DNA of 64,000 nucleotides. Origin: Elymus sibiricus (taxonomy: Eukaryota; Streptophyta; Magnoliopsida; Poales; Poaceae). Shown one piece after another: positions 50,138 through 60,686 of this stretch. The notes under the pieces were generated by a model. It was given only the letters and a program-made list of their open reading frames with translations. It searched no databases and was not told the origin of the DNA. The DNA lies in NCBI GenBank assembly GCA_039707655.1, contig CM077666.1, positions 285,933,166 to 285,997,165 on the forward strand, read 5' to 3'. Position numbers and translations under genes: made by a program. How positions within the stretch are numbered: position 1 is the stretch's first letter; each line of letters opens with the position of its first letter.

Positions 50138-53100
50138 CTAAGCACCGTTCATGAGCGACGGCTTCTTCATCTCCCACGCCGTGAGCTGTGACACCTTGAT
50201 GTCCACCTTGCCGTTGTTGAAAACGTGAAGGTGGGCATTCTTGCCTAGGGCGAGCGTCGGATAGACTCGGGAAAGGATGCAGGTCCTGCCTCCTGCACCG
50301 AAGCTCTCGACGACGGACCGATCAATCTATACAGAGAAAATATGGGCAAACAAAATCAGTATGAATGATCCATTTGTGAACTTGTATATTGTACGAGACG
50401 AGGAACATATGGTAGCCAATATTGTACCAGACTTCTCAAAGATATCTTGCCCTTCGCAATCTCTGTATCAACAAAGCCTGCGAAGGTGGGCTTGTATAGG
50501 TTCGGGTTCAAAGATGACCTGCACCGAACAAAGAAGCCCAACGTTAAATCAACGCTAGCTAATGTGTGTACGTCGCATGCGTGAGATAATGAATTTAAGG
50601 GACAAATGAGGATCGGGAGATGGCATTACGTGGTGGGGTCGGAGCACATGAGGACAACCGGCTTGGTGCTGTTGATGTTGCGCGCGGCTTTAAAAACCCG
50701 GAAGAAGACCGCCGTCTTCTCCTCCAGCTTGGACGAGGCGAGCACATACAGACCGAAGGGGCCCACGCCGCCTTCCACGTCGGCTCCCCTCACGCTGCAC
50801 AGCTTCTGGGCGTCGTTGGCTAGCGCCGGGTCCAACGCCTCCGCTCCCTCGAGGCTCGGCACCTCAAAGCTCACCTCGACGTCAGCCTGATGAAACAAGT
50901 TAGTCGGGTAATTAACTATGAACTCATCACCACACGTCGGGTAATTAACTATGAACTCATCACCACACACTTACAAAAGGGAACAAAAATATGTTGGTCA
51001 AATTAATGTATCTGGATTAAGCGATATATTGTTAGGTTTGCATCAGTACAGTTGGAGCCTAGATTGGAGCTGTGCATGCGCGTGACGACGAGTCCATTCT
51101 TTTAAGTTAATAATGAAACAGAATGCATGACGCCGAGCTGAGATTAAAGTGCAGGACAGGTGTAGTGAAATCTACGGAGTAGAAACGCACAACAGAAAGC
51201 GTCCCACAATACAGGCAGTAGGGGAGCGGAGTGGACACTGCACACTGGACACAACTTGGATCAGAAGCGCGCCGGATAAGATAGCGCGGTCCAGGATAAC
51301 ACATACTACTGGCGTACTGCCTTCCACGGATCGGCTGGGCAATATATTCTGCAGGCCGGCGCCAATCAAGGCAAGGCAGTACATAGTGATCTCGATCGCC
51401 TTTTGGTCTTAGAAAATGTCACCTGGATTGTGCACACAGACGTAGACGAACTAACTCAGAAAAGCATGCACGCTCACCTGTGAGGTTCGTAGCCCGGTGA
51501 CCTCGACGTGCTCTCCCCGCTTGACCACCCTGTCCTTGAGACTGACCGGCTTTTTCGCCCTGAGCGCCTCAAGCTCCTCGACGGGCCACTGCATCAGCTG
51601 CCTCCCACTCGGGTGCAGCCAAACCTTCCTCGGAATCGCCTGAAAATATCACGCAAATAACTGAGACCATGCATGCTTGGTGCACATGAAAAATCTTTTG
51701 GTTACTACACCAGCATATGATTAGCTACCTGGATTCCGGCCCATCCCTTGGCGACGTCGTCGACGGCGGTGTCGGACTCGTTGGCCCAGCCCCAGAGGAT
51801 ACGGCGGCGCTTCACCGGGTCGTAGAACGTCTTGGAGGCGTAGAAGTTGCCGTAGTCGTACCGCAGGTGGTGCTCGTCGCCGGCGGGGTTGTCTGGCACG
51901 TACCGCTCGGTCTTCCGGTCGTAGGTGCCCACGGTGTAGTAGTCGTACCGGCGCAGATCGAGGCTGTTCTTCAGCACGTGCTTCACCCTGGGGCCGGACG
52001 TCACCGAGGTGTCGACCCCGTTCTGCCGGCCATCCACCGTGACCGGGTACAGGTCCGGGCACTCCCACATCCCCGTGGGCGCCGAGTGCAGCGGCTTCCT
52101 CACCCGCGTCCACCGCATGAAGTCGCGGCTCCGGTACACGTACGCCACGCCGCGGGACGCCCCCGAGAGGCCGCCGATGAGCAGCCGCCAGTGGCCGTCG
52201 GCGTACCACGCGGTGGTCGGGTCCCGGAACTGGGTGGCGTTGATGCCGCCCTCCGGCACGATGATCGGGTTGCTCCTGGGCTTGACCCACTCGCGGAGCA
52301 GCGGGTCGGACTTGTTCTTGGGGAAGGCGATGTTCTGCACCTCATAGTTGATGTCGGCGCGGTCTATGCCCGTGTACATGATCGCCGGCGTGCCGTCGCG
52401 CAGGATGGTGGCCGAGCCCGACCAGCAGCCGTACTTGTCAGACTTGATGCTGGGCTGGATGGCCGTCTCCAGCGCCACCCAGTTGATGAGGTCGCGCGAG
52501 ACCGAGTGCGCCCACACGATGTTGCCCCACACGGCCCCCTTGGGGTTGTACTGGTAGAAGAAATGGTACCACCCCTTGTAGTACATGGGCGCTGCATGCA
52601 CCAAATTTCACCAAGTCAGAAAGAAGTCCAGTTCACATTCCCATTGAAGATGATCTCAGTGAAGTTAATGACCAGCAAAATTTTTTCATTCATTAATAAC
52701 TAACTAATGGTTTCTGTATAGGGTTGCAAATTCGCCAGCCATGCAGCATGCATGCCTGTGTATCTGTTGTTTAATCAGGACGAAAAGGCGTTGCTGTTCA
52801 ACGGGGTTGCAAGTTGCAGAACACGGATTCTTCTAGTAGCAGATAGCATCAAATTGAAGACGCGACAGAGATGCGTGACAGGATATTAGAGTAGGACAGG
52901 GTGGGAGAAGGACGACGTACCGTTGGGATCTGGCGTGGCATTCGGCAACCACCAACACGATGATAGAAAAAATCGCAAGTTAGAGCCAGTTATAAACCTT
53001 TGCAAAAAAAAGCATCGTTATTAAGCAAATCCACAGTATCAGAGTAAGACAATGACCTCGAGGATACTACCCAGTCCCAGGCCACACAAGTGCAAGCTAG

Positions 53101-53650
53101 CTAAAGCAACTCTAGCTCACTGGACACCGGAGGAGACCGAAACCTCGTCAGTTAACTGAGAGCTAGTTCTAAAGCATGCATGTTCTTGCTTCTTGTAAAG
53201 CAGTAGTACAATACGAACTGAGCACCGTGTGACCTTAGCTAATTTTAGTAACAAAACAGAAATGGACACGATTATGAAGTTTCTTGTATGGCCCAAGAAA
53301 CTGACCACCCACCCTCAGCCGGCCATGCATGGTTTTGAAGTTCAGTTGTCTGAAGAGCAAGGACGTGCAAACGAAGGATGTCCGCCTAGCTAGCTCTAAG
53401 CTTCACTCTAGCTCGAACAAGAGAGATGGGCTAGTGGGCATGTACCGTTGATCCAGTTATTTATGGGTCGGAAGTGGTACCCCGTACTCAGCTCGGCGTC
53501 AAGAATTGAAGGCGGCACGGTGGCCGCCGCCGCCTCGGCCTCGAGGAGGTTGGTCTCGTAGACGACATGCGACGCCCCAGCGAGCTGCAACAGCAGCAGC
53601 ACCAGCAGCACCGGGCATGCCCGTGCAACTCTTCCCTCGAGAACTGCCAT
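50138..53650 (-). CDS. Cell-wall invertase (beta-fructofuranosidase, GH32)
   Basis: It cleaves sucrose in the apoplast to glucose and fructose for sink tissues. Exons (minus): 53650-53446, 52929-52921, 52591-51729, 51639-51478, 50886-50630, 50518-50428 and 50326-50138; the sum is 1776 nt or 591 residues, normal for GH32. The second exon is the 9 nt mini-exon typical of plant acid invertases and supplies part of NDPNA. A hydrophobic signal peptide ([12 protein letters not shown], about 14-25) comes first. The nucleophile is Asp69 in NDPNA, the stabilising Asp is Asp195 in FRDP, and the acid/base is Glu248 in WECPD, whose Pro marks cell-wall rather than vacuolar enzymes. The sequence is close to rice CIN1 as I recall it. 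A fructan exohydrolase role is less likely: the SLD Asp that binds sucrose is present. I chose ATG 53650 because upstream codons in frame lack an ATG. Confidence 0.93.
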
Positions 53651-53740
53651 TGCTCTCACACTTGGGCACAGAGGCCGGCGATGGGAAGAACAACTACAGA
53701 AGGATCGATGTCTGTGCAGAAGCAGAGGCCAGGGGGCTCA

Positions 53741-53748
53741 TATTTATA
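53741..53748 (-). promoter_or_regulatory. Invertase TATA box
   Basis: TATAAATA on the minus strand is about 91-98 bp upstream of the invertase ATG, a fitting distance for a short 5' UTR. Confidence 0.7.
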
Positions 53749-55255
53749 GTGCGAGGCCGTAGCGCTGGGGTGCGAGGGCAGGCTATTCGAGCGCTGAAAA
53801 GCCTGAAAGTTTAAAGTTTGCAGGGTGAGACAAAAGGCCACGAATTCAGACATGAACAAAGATTTTTCATGGGGTGTTATTGGATGATATGATCCGACAA
53901 TTGGACATATCATCTGATAGGGAAGTAGTACTCCTATATTTTCCTTGGTTTTTTTAATGTTTATTTAGGACTTTCTCAGGTAGCTTCTGTGATGGAGGGA
54001 AATCTCGCTTTTGGTGTGAGAAATCTTGAAAATGTTGGTGCTGCCACATGGCTGGCTGGGTCTGGTTGGCAGCTAGATTGGGGGGAGTGGAGAAGTGTAA
54101 GTTGCTTGCTTTTATTGGTTGCTTTTGAGAAAACAATGGTGTAAACTTGTCATTAGTAGTTACAGTAGTTTTCACCTCCACCATACGTCCATACGTCTCG
54201 CTCGTGGTCGATCACCTGCTTGTCGTCCGAGGCCCATTTCTAGCTGGATCAAGCAATCGACGAATTTCGGGAGTGGAGAACACGCGACGCTGATACGTTT
54301 TTCCACCATCACTACACTCCGTCGGATACACCGCGATCGATCTACTTCACGCGCCACTTGCATATACATGCACTTGCAGGTACTGGCTACTGAGGTACAG
54401 CCACTGCTCGCGCGCTCCAGCTGCTACAGGTTTCCATCGATTGGCAAGTTGCACGCTAAATACACGGCAACCGTACCAAGTTGGCGACTCGCTCGCTGTC
54501 TTGGTGTCGGCGGCACGCGCCGGTGGGTCACCGCGCGGCACGGGCGGACGGGCATGTAGCCGGCCGGCCGGTCGGAGGTCGGTCCCGATCGATAAGTTTG
54601 ATGCAGCAAAGAAAATCAACGGCAGCCGCGTGTAACACGCGCTCAGTACTCCCGCGTCATTACGTGATTGCTTCCTCTCACAACGCGCTCAGTAGTACTC
54701 CCCGAGGCCTGCATGTAAATCTACCACATTACTACCACGGTGTTTTTTTTAGTAGGGTAGACTACCCCGGTGCGAGTTGTTTGCGGCGATGCTTAACCAG
54801 GGACGCGCGTTGATTGGGCACCAGAGCTGCTGTAGGATGTGCCCCGGCCGGGCCTATTATTGCAGGAATATTTGCTTGCTCGCGACAAGATAACTTTCTG
54901 TAGCAGAGGACTGTTCCACGTGTCTCAGTTGAATATTTGTGTTTCTTAATTTGGCTCTTCCCTCTGTGATGATTCAGTCCAGCTATTAGGTCCATCGATC
55001 TGCTACATGCACACAGATCTCTCTTGGAGTGGAAATGTCCCAATGCCCCTAGCTGCCTCCAAGTTCGTAAATGGGGTCGTGGACTCCGGTTCAAAATCAA
55101 AAATAAAAATAAATAAACCTGTTGTGCTCTGCAGAAAAAGAAAAGTTAAGATTTTCCACGTTCTGAGAAGAAACAATCTCTGCAAGTAATTCTCCGTGAT
55201 GCTAGCTAGCAAGAAGCGGTTCCATTTCCACGTAAACGGTAAATCTGCTATGCGC
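53749..55255. other. Upstream region of the invertase gene, no gene recognised
   Basis: This is mixed-composition sequence with no repeat or coding region I can name. It should contain the distal promoter of the invertase. Confidence 0.4.
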
Positions 55256-55344
55256 ACCGCACGTGGCTAAATTTGGTGTTTTGACCCTTTTGCAAAAGTT
55301 TAGCCGGATCTGATCCCGTTTCAAACTATTTCGGGATCTGACCC

Positions 55345-55845
55345 TTTTCCTACCGCCGGGGAGGTTGGCGGTAGGGGTGTGCACCCTACCGACGGAGGGC
55401 CTGGCGGTAGCTTAAAGACATCCGCCGTCATCTTATTGTTTTGCCGCGGACGTGGCCTAACGGCCGTACCGCCAGAGAGGCTGGCGGTAGGGTGTACCAA
55501 CCTACTGCCGGACAGCTTGGCGATAGGGTCCCGCGCGGTGCGCCCGGTTCTATAACCTGAAATTGATAGAAAAAAACGGTATGGTTGCACACCCTACCGC
55601 CATAGTCCCTGGTGGTAGGGTCCTGCGCCCGCACCGGGTGTTCTAAAACCGCAAATTGCTAAAATTTAACGGTAGGGTTGCACACCCTACCGCCATAGTC
55701 CCTGGCGGTAGGGTCCTGGCCTGTGCCCAGCGTTCTGTAACCGCAACTTGCAAAATTTCTACGGTAGGGTTGCACACCCTACCGCCCTCGGCGGTAGGGT
55801 GTGCAACCCTACTGTAAAGGACTACAGCGGTAGGGTCCTGTCCCA
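55345..55845. repeat. Left subterminal array of CTACCGCC...GGCGGTAG inverted motifs
   Basis: Several units of the form CCCTACCGCC - short spacer - GGCGGTAGGG occur, for example at about 55575-55622, 55683-55720 and 55775-55805, spaced irregularly. The matching right array is at about 59567-59735. Confidence 0.75.
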
Positions 55846-56158
55846 CTTAATATTTCTGATCATTTGAATTCCAAAAGAATTCTGCACACCAGCAATATAG
55901 TTTGCAAATCAAACAATAATGATCTCACAAATTATAACATGCATCACACATTCGATATAAATGATAGTTCAACATATCAACGATGACAAGTACTCAACGA
56001 TAACAAGTAGTTCAATGATAACAAGTAGTTCAACCTAACAAGCAAGTTATCGTTCACAACAACTCAACAGAAATAGCAAATAGTTCAACATGAAGCGAGT
56101 AGCTCGACATGACATCATTACTTGGCCATCCTCCCCCTCTTGGCGGTACGCTCATTGT

Positions 56159-58650
56159 TTATCTTCGAGCGGGTTTCATCCAGCTTCTTTGTGCGACGAC
56201 GAGGGCGATCTTTTCTGGAACGGTGATGGACTCTTTCAATCCTTCTTCGGCTGTTTCCCCCTCTTTTCCTGGGGTTGGCTGAGTGGGTGGAGGTCCGTCT
56301 TCGTCGTCGTACTCCTCCTCATCACCTCCTTCCTCTTCTCCCTCTTCCTCCTCATCCTCTTCTTCCTCATCATCTTCTCCCTCGGCCTCCTCAACAATGC
56401 GAGACGACGAAGCATCATGGCTAGAGGAACCTCCGTCGGCGTGGCTCGATGAAGCGAGGGTACGCATGGACCCTCCAGGAACATGGACATCAGCCGTGCT
56501 AGCGCACCCAAGCATGCCCACTAGCTTACGACAATGGGTCATGAACTTCTGCAATAACAAATAAACAAGAACATAATATGGATCAGATTTAGGGTTAGAA
56601 TTAAAGAAGAACATGGCATGGATCCAATTTGCGGAACATAAGGCTAGGAGGCTCGATGTTACCTTCACCGTTTCCCTCAGCTTGCTGTCAGATTCCGCGG
56701 TCCCGGGGTCATAACTAAGCGCATTTGAGCCATCAAAGATGCTTCTGTTCAGCCCCGAAGCCTGCAAATGTAAGCATCATTTGTAAGTCAGTGACACTGA
56801 CTAAAGTAGTTTCCATCCAACCGCCGGCTCAAAACAATTGAACACAACTTACCACTCTGTTCACCAGGGGTGCATACTCCCTAAATTCACATTTGAGCTC
56901 TCTGATGCTGTCATGGTAGGCTTCATCGTCGGAGTCATCCTCCTACAGTGATGCGATATCGGCTGCCGTCCACTGTGGCCTCAGGCGCAGACGGAACTTC
57001 ACGCCATCGTCATACCAATTCATGTGTTCCTCGTAAGCATCCTAGTCAACCGCTCTTCTCTCCCCGTCTTTGCGATACCTCCTCTCGTTCCACGCTTTCA
57101 CGAAATCCGCGTGCTCGTGTCCCCAGTCTGTGATCGACTGACAATGCTGCCTACTCTTCCTGCAAGGCATAAGAAACAATAAAACCCTAAAGATCATAAG
57201 AACGTCAAACAGAAAGAAAACACGATAGTAGAGAACAAATGCCCTCACCAGTGTAGGTCGGAGCCACCGGTGTCGGTGGGGTATTTTGGAACACATCAAA
57301 TTGCGTGGCCACGCGCTGTGGTAAGTGCCACTCGACGGCGTACACACATATCATTGGCACAATGCACCGCCATGCAAGCCTGTCCTCGGTGCACATCACG
57401 TTCAGCTGGAACCCCCATTCTCGGTCGTGATACGGCCACCAATGAACCTACAAAAAGATTGGTAAGCAACTGTGAAAGTGGCTACAAAAAGATTGGTAAG
57501 CTCGTTGGTATACCTGCTAAGCTGTCAGGTTGTCCATCTCGTTGGTGAAGACCTTGTACAACGCACTGGCCTTGCCCGTGAAGACATTCACCTTGTCCCA
57601 AGCGTACGCGGCGGTCGGGTATCGAGCACTGTCGCCTTCTGCTCCATAGTCCGTCCATGGACGCCGACCAACTTTCTCAGGACGGCCCACCGACAACTGC
57701 TCCCACATCCAGATAGAGAGGGCCCAGACAAATCCGCACATGCCGGACCTCTCTTCCGTCCTCTGTGTTGCCTCGTCCAGCTACAAACACCAATTGATGA
57801 TCAGATGACACAATTTAAAGCAGCCTACATACGTCCATATACGAATATTGAGATATTTCTCTTACCGACCGGTATAGGTACGCGAGGCCGGCAGACCCCC
57901 AGCTGTACCCTGCATCCCAGTCGGCGAGGAAGTCGAGATACATCCATAGGGCAGTGTCCCCCGAGCAGTCTGGAAATATGACCTCTGTGAGAAGATACCA
58001 CAAGTAGACCCTCGCGTATTGCTCCACGGTCCTCGCATCGGCATCTTCCGGGCATACGGCCCGGTTGTTCAGGATCCAGGGCAGTGGTACACCGGATGTT
58101 TGATTATCCTTCATGGGAGGGCAGTCGCCGATGAGGGCGATAACCCTGTCCCGCCAGTTGTTCCTCTCCACTCGCCCAGTGAGAGCCCGCCCCTGAATCG
58201 GTAGGGCCGTGATCATGCCGAAGTCCTCGAGGGTCACCGTCATCTCACCGCATGGAAACTGTGCGTCTCGGGGCGCCACCGGTCGACCAAAGCTGTGAGA
58301 GCTGAGTGGACGAGCGTCGGCGGCACACGCTTGAACTGAAGCACGAACCCAACAGCCTTGCTCTCCTGAAGTACGGCGTGTAGCGTTCGTCATACTGCAT
58401 CTGAACGGCCTTCGTGTGGCCCCTCATCCGCAATGGCAGTAGCATCTGTCAAAATGTAAACAGAAATAGTTAGTAACTTCATTTCGCAAAGCCAATTTTT
58501 TTGTGCAACAACAACTTGATCATAGTTATTACCACTCCATTCTCCATAAAACGGGCGCGATAACCGTTGTCGAAAGTAGGGTCAAGCATGGTGTACTTAG
58601 TGCCAATGGTTGGCGCAAGGGGGGGGGGGGGGGCTCCTAAAACAATTGCA
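56159..58650 (-). pseudogene. Plant mobile domain (PMD/MAIL-like) gene, broken
   Basis: PMD proteins are found both in host MAIL1/MAIN genes, which act in gene silencing, and inside MULE and Gypsy elements. On the minus strand, exon-like pieces run from about 58650 (APTIGTKYTMLDPTFDNGYR) through 58445-57865 (PCGEMTVTLEDFGMITALPI; ARVYLWYLLTEVIFPD; SWGSAGLAYLYRS) and 57741-57517 (GRRPWTDYGA, YKVFTNEMDNL) to 57400-57250 (NVMCTEDRLAWRC, ICVYAVEWHLP). The tail at 56767-56159 has a long Glu-rich run. At least two frameshifts occur between 58245 and 58400: the frame with MRGHTKAVQMQYDERY, a middle frame with RVPPTLVHSALTALVDRW, and the frame with PCGEM are all different. A G run at 58620-58634 lies beside the first piece. 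It is a decayed transposon cargo gene. Confidence 0.75.
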
Positions 58651-59566
58651 AATTCAGTTATTATCATATAATCTACTAATATATAGTACTAACATGCATC
58701 AAATGTGAACAACATTCCTTCACCATCAATATGCATAAATTCAACATGAAGCTTCAATATGCATAAATCTATAAGAAAGAAATAACCAAATCATATTCAA
58801 CAAACATCAACATTCATTCAATTCATATTCATCTAATATGTCATATTCAACCAACATCAACCAATAAATGCATAATAAAAGATACAATCAACAAAGTAAT
58901 ATGCAAATGAACCATATTGAAACAAACTAAAAACTAGTCACTACATCGAAGCAAATGAATCACATTGAATCAAACTATAATATCATATCTATAATCATAT
59001 TTATCCATCATATCTATAATCAATCGTATTTATCCATCATATCATGAATCAATCATATTTTTCCATCATAACATATTCAACCTCAATCATATCCAACAAC
59101 ATCAATCAAATTATCAAACATGAATGAACAATTAAAAAAAATATGAACATGAACTAGGGTTCATCTTCAAACTATATAGAATCATTAAACTAGTTAATAC
59201 TAAATGAACTAGGGTTCATCTTGAACCATATACATCATCTTGCTCCAAACAACACAAACCTAAAATCAACAAAAAATTGGTTTCTACTAGATGAAATAGG
59301 GTTCATCTAGTGCCAAATAATGCATCAAATCGAAAGCTTTTTGACTAAAACTAATTGGAGGGATTGGGAGAGCTTACTTCTCTCGTTTCGGAGCCATCTC
59401 GATCCGCCAAAACGATGAAGAAACAAAGGAGATCGGGGGGAGGGGGGAGTGGAGGGGGTGAGAGGCGCCTCCTCTCTGTTCTTCGTGCGGCAGGGGAGAA
59501 GATGGGGGCGGCTGGCTTCGTGGGTGGGCCCCGCCAGCCGGCCTCCGCGTCTTATAACCATTCGAA

Positions 59567-59735
59567 GCCTACCGCCAGGGTCTCCGGCGGTAGGGTTGAG
59601 CATCCTACCGCCAAGGTCCTAGGCGGTAGGTTTGACGGCAGACGGCAACTGCCGTTTACTGCCGCTGACGTGGCTGATTGATCTACTGCCAGCGGTAGCC
59701 AGTGCTACGCTACCGCCGAGTCGGGTGACGGTAGG
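59567..59735. repeat. Right subterminal array of CTACCGCC...GGCGGTAG motifs
   Basis: There are three to four inverted units (CCTACCGCC and GGCGGTAGG) just inside the right terminal repeat, mirroring the left array. Confidence 0.72.
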
Positions 59736-59923
59736 AAAAATGGTCAAATCCCGAAATAGTTTCAAACGAGGGTCAGATCCGGCTAAACTTTTGCAAAAGG
59801 GTCAAAACACCAAATTTAGCCACCGCGCGTAGTCACTGTTTTATTTGTTGGCGCACGTTATCACTGTTGCTGTGGGGCTAGCTGCCTGGCTTGGCTGTTG
59901 TATGTACGAGTATTGTTTAAGTT

Positions 59924-59944
59924 TTTTTTTTTTTTTGAAGGGAA
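59924..59944 (-). mobile_element. Micro retro-insertion, poly(A) plus about 7 nt
   Basis: A run of 13 T and GAAGGAA is flanked by a perfect 16 bp repeat GAGTATTGTTTAAGTT (59908-59923 and 59945-59960). It looks like a LINE/SINE insertion cut off almost at its 3' end. Confidence 0.7.
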
Positions 59945-60045
59945 GAGTATTGTTTAAGTTGACATCCTCCTTCCAGGAGGTACCGTACGTTTCTCCGCGT
60001 GCCGACGTGCAGTTGCTACCCTGATGGATCCATAGCCGAGGATTT

Positions 60046-60067
60046 TTTTTTTTTTTTTTTGAAACAA
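60046..60067 (-). mobile_element. Second micro retro-insertion, poly(A) plus 7 nt
   Basis: A run of 15 T and GAAACAA is flanked by a perfect 14 bp repeat ATAGCCGAGGATTT (60032-60045 and 60068-60081). Same structure as the neighbour 100 bp away. Confidence 0.72.
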
Positions 60068-60388
60068 ATAGCCGAGGATTTGGAGCTTTGTCTGCGATAG
60101 GTAAATGTTGCGAGCAAGTAAAAATGGTTTATAGGGAAAGCTTTTAAGAAAATCGGTTTTATCGCTGGCAGTTGTATGCACACGCAGGGGAGTGTATGCA
60201 TGTGGTGTGTGTGCGCGCGCCGCTATGCACGCACGCGCACGCACGGGTCTTCCTTGTAGACACTGAAAACGAATGTACTCCTTGTTTGTACGGAGTGTAT
60301 TTTTTGTCACTTCCGCATCGCCATCTTGTACGTACGGCGAGGTCTCCTCACGATGGTAGGTACTGCATACGCTCTACCGCCGCGCCCT

Positions 60389-60410
60389 TGATTGATTGAT
60401 TGATTGATTG
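60389..60410. repeat. (ATTG)n microsatellite
   Basis: There are five tandem GATT units. The region 60170-60250 is also rich in GT/GC repeats. Confidence 0.9.
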
Positions 60411-60686
60411 GGCATTCGCCGTTGCCCGTGGTCGGCAAGCCGATCGATCCCCTCCGCGCCTTCTTGTTCGACGATGGCGAGGGCGCTTCTTTCTTGGACG
60501 CGTCCTCTCCTCACCGATCGACCGAGAGCTGTAGCATGCAACTCCCCGGGCTACTGAAGGAGGCGACGCAACTCCCCGGGCTATTACAGCGAGCGGGTCA
60601 GCGATGTTGTACATGCATGTTTAGATCGTTTCGTTCAAAAACGCGATCGCCTGAACGAATTTCGTAGTATAATGAAAATAGACAAA

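Larger units (their letters stand above)
55265..59821. mobile_element. Mutator-like element carrying a plant mobile domain gene
   Basis: Long terminal inverted repeats of about 95 bp start GGCTAAATTTGGTGTTTTGA on both ends. A 9 bp target duplication ACCGCACGT / ACCGCGCGT (55256-55264, 59822-59830) has one mismatch. Arrays of CTACCGCC/GGCGGTAG motifs lie inside both ends. No MULE transposase is visible; the cargo is a plant mobile domain (PMD) gene on the minus strand. Confidence 0.82.

Noticed and set aside
51717..52703. Long plus-strand open frame (328 codons)
   Set aside because: It is the antisense shadow of the GC-rich invertase exon 3, and no domain is seen in it.
56283..56564. Ser-rich plus-strand frame opposite the Glu-rich PMD tail
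   Set aside because: It is the antisense of GAGGAA repeats in the PMD gene.
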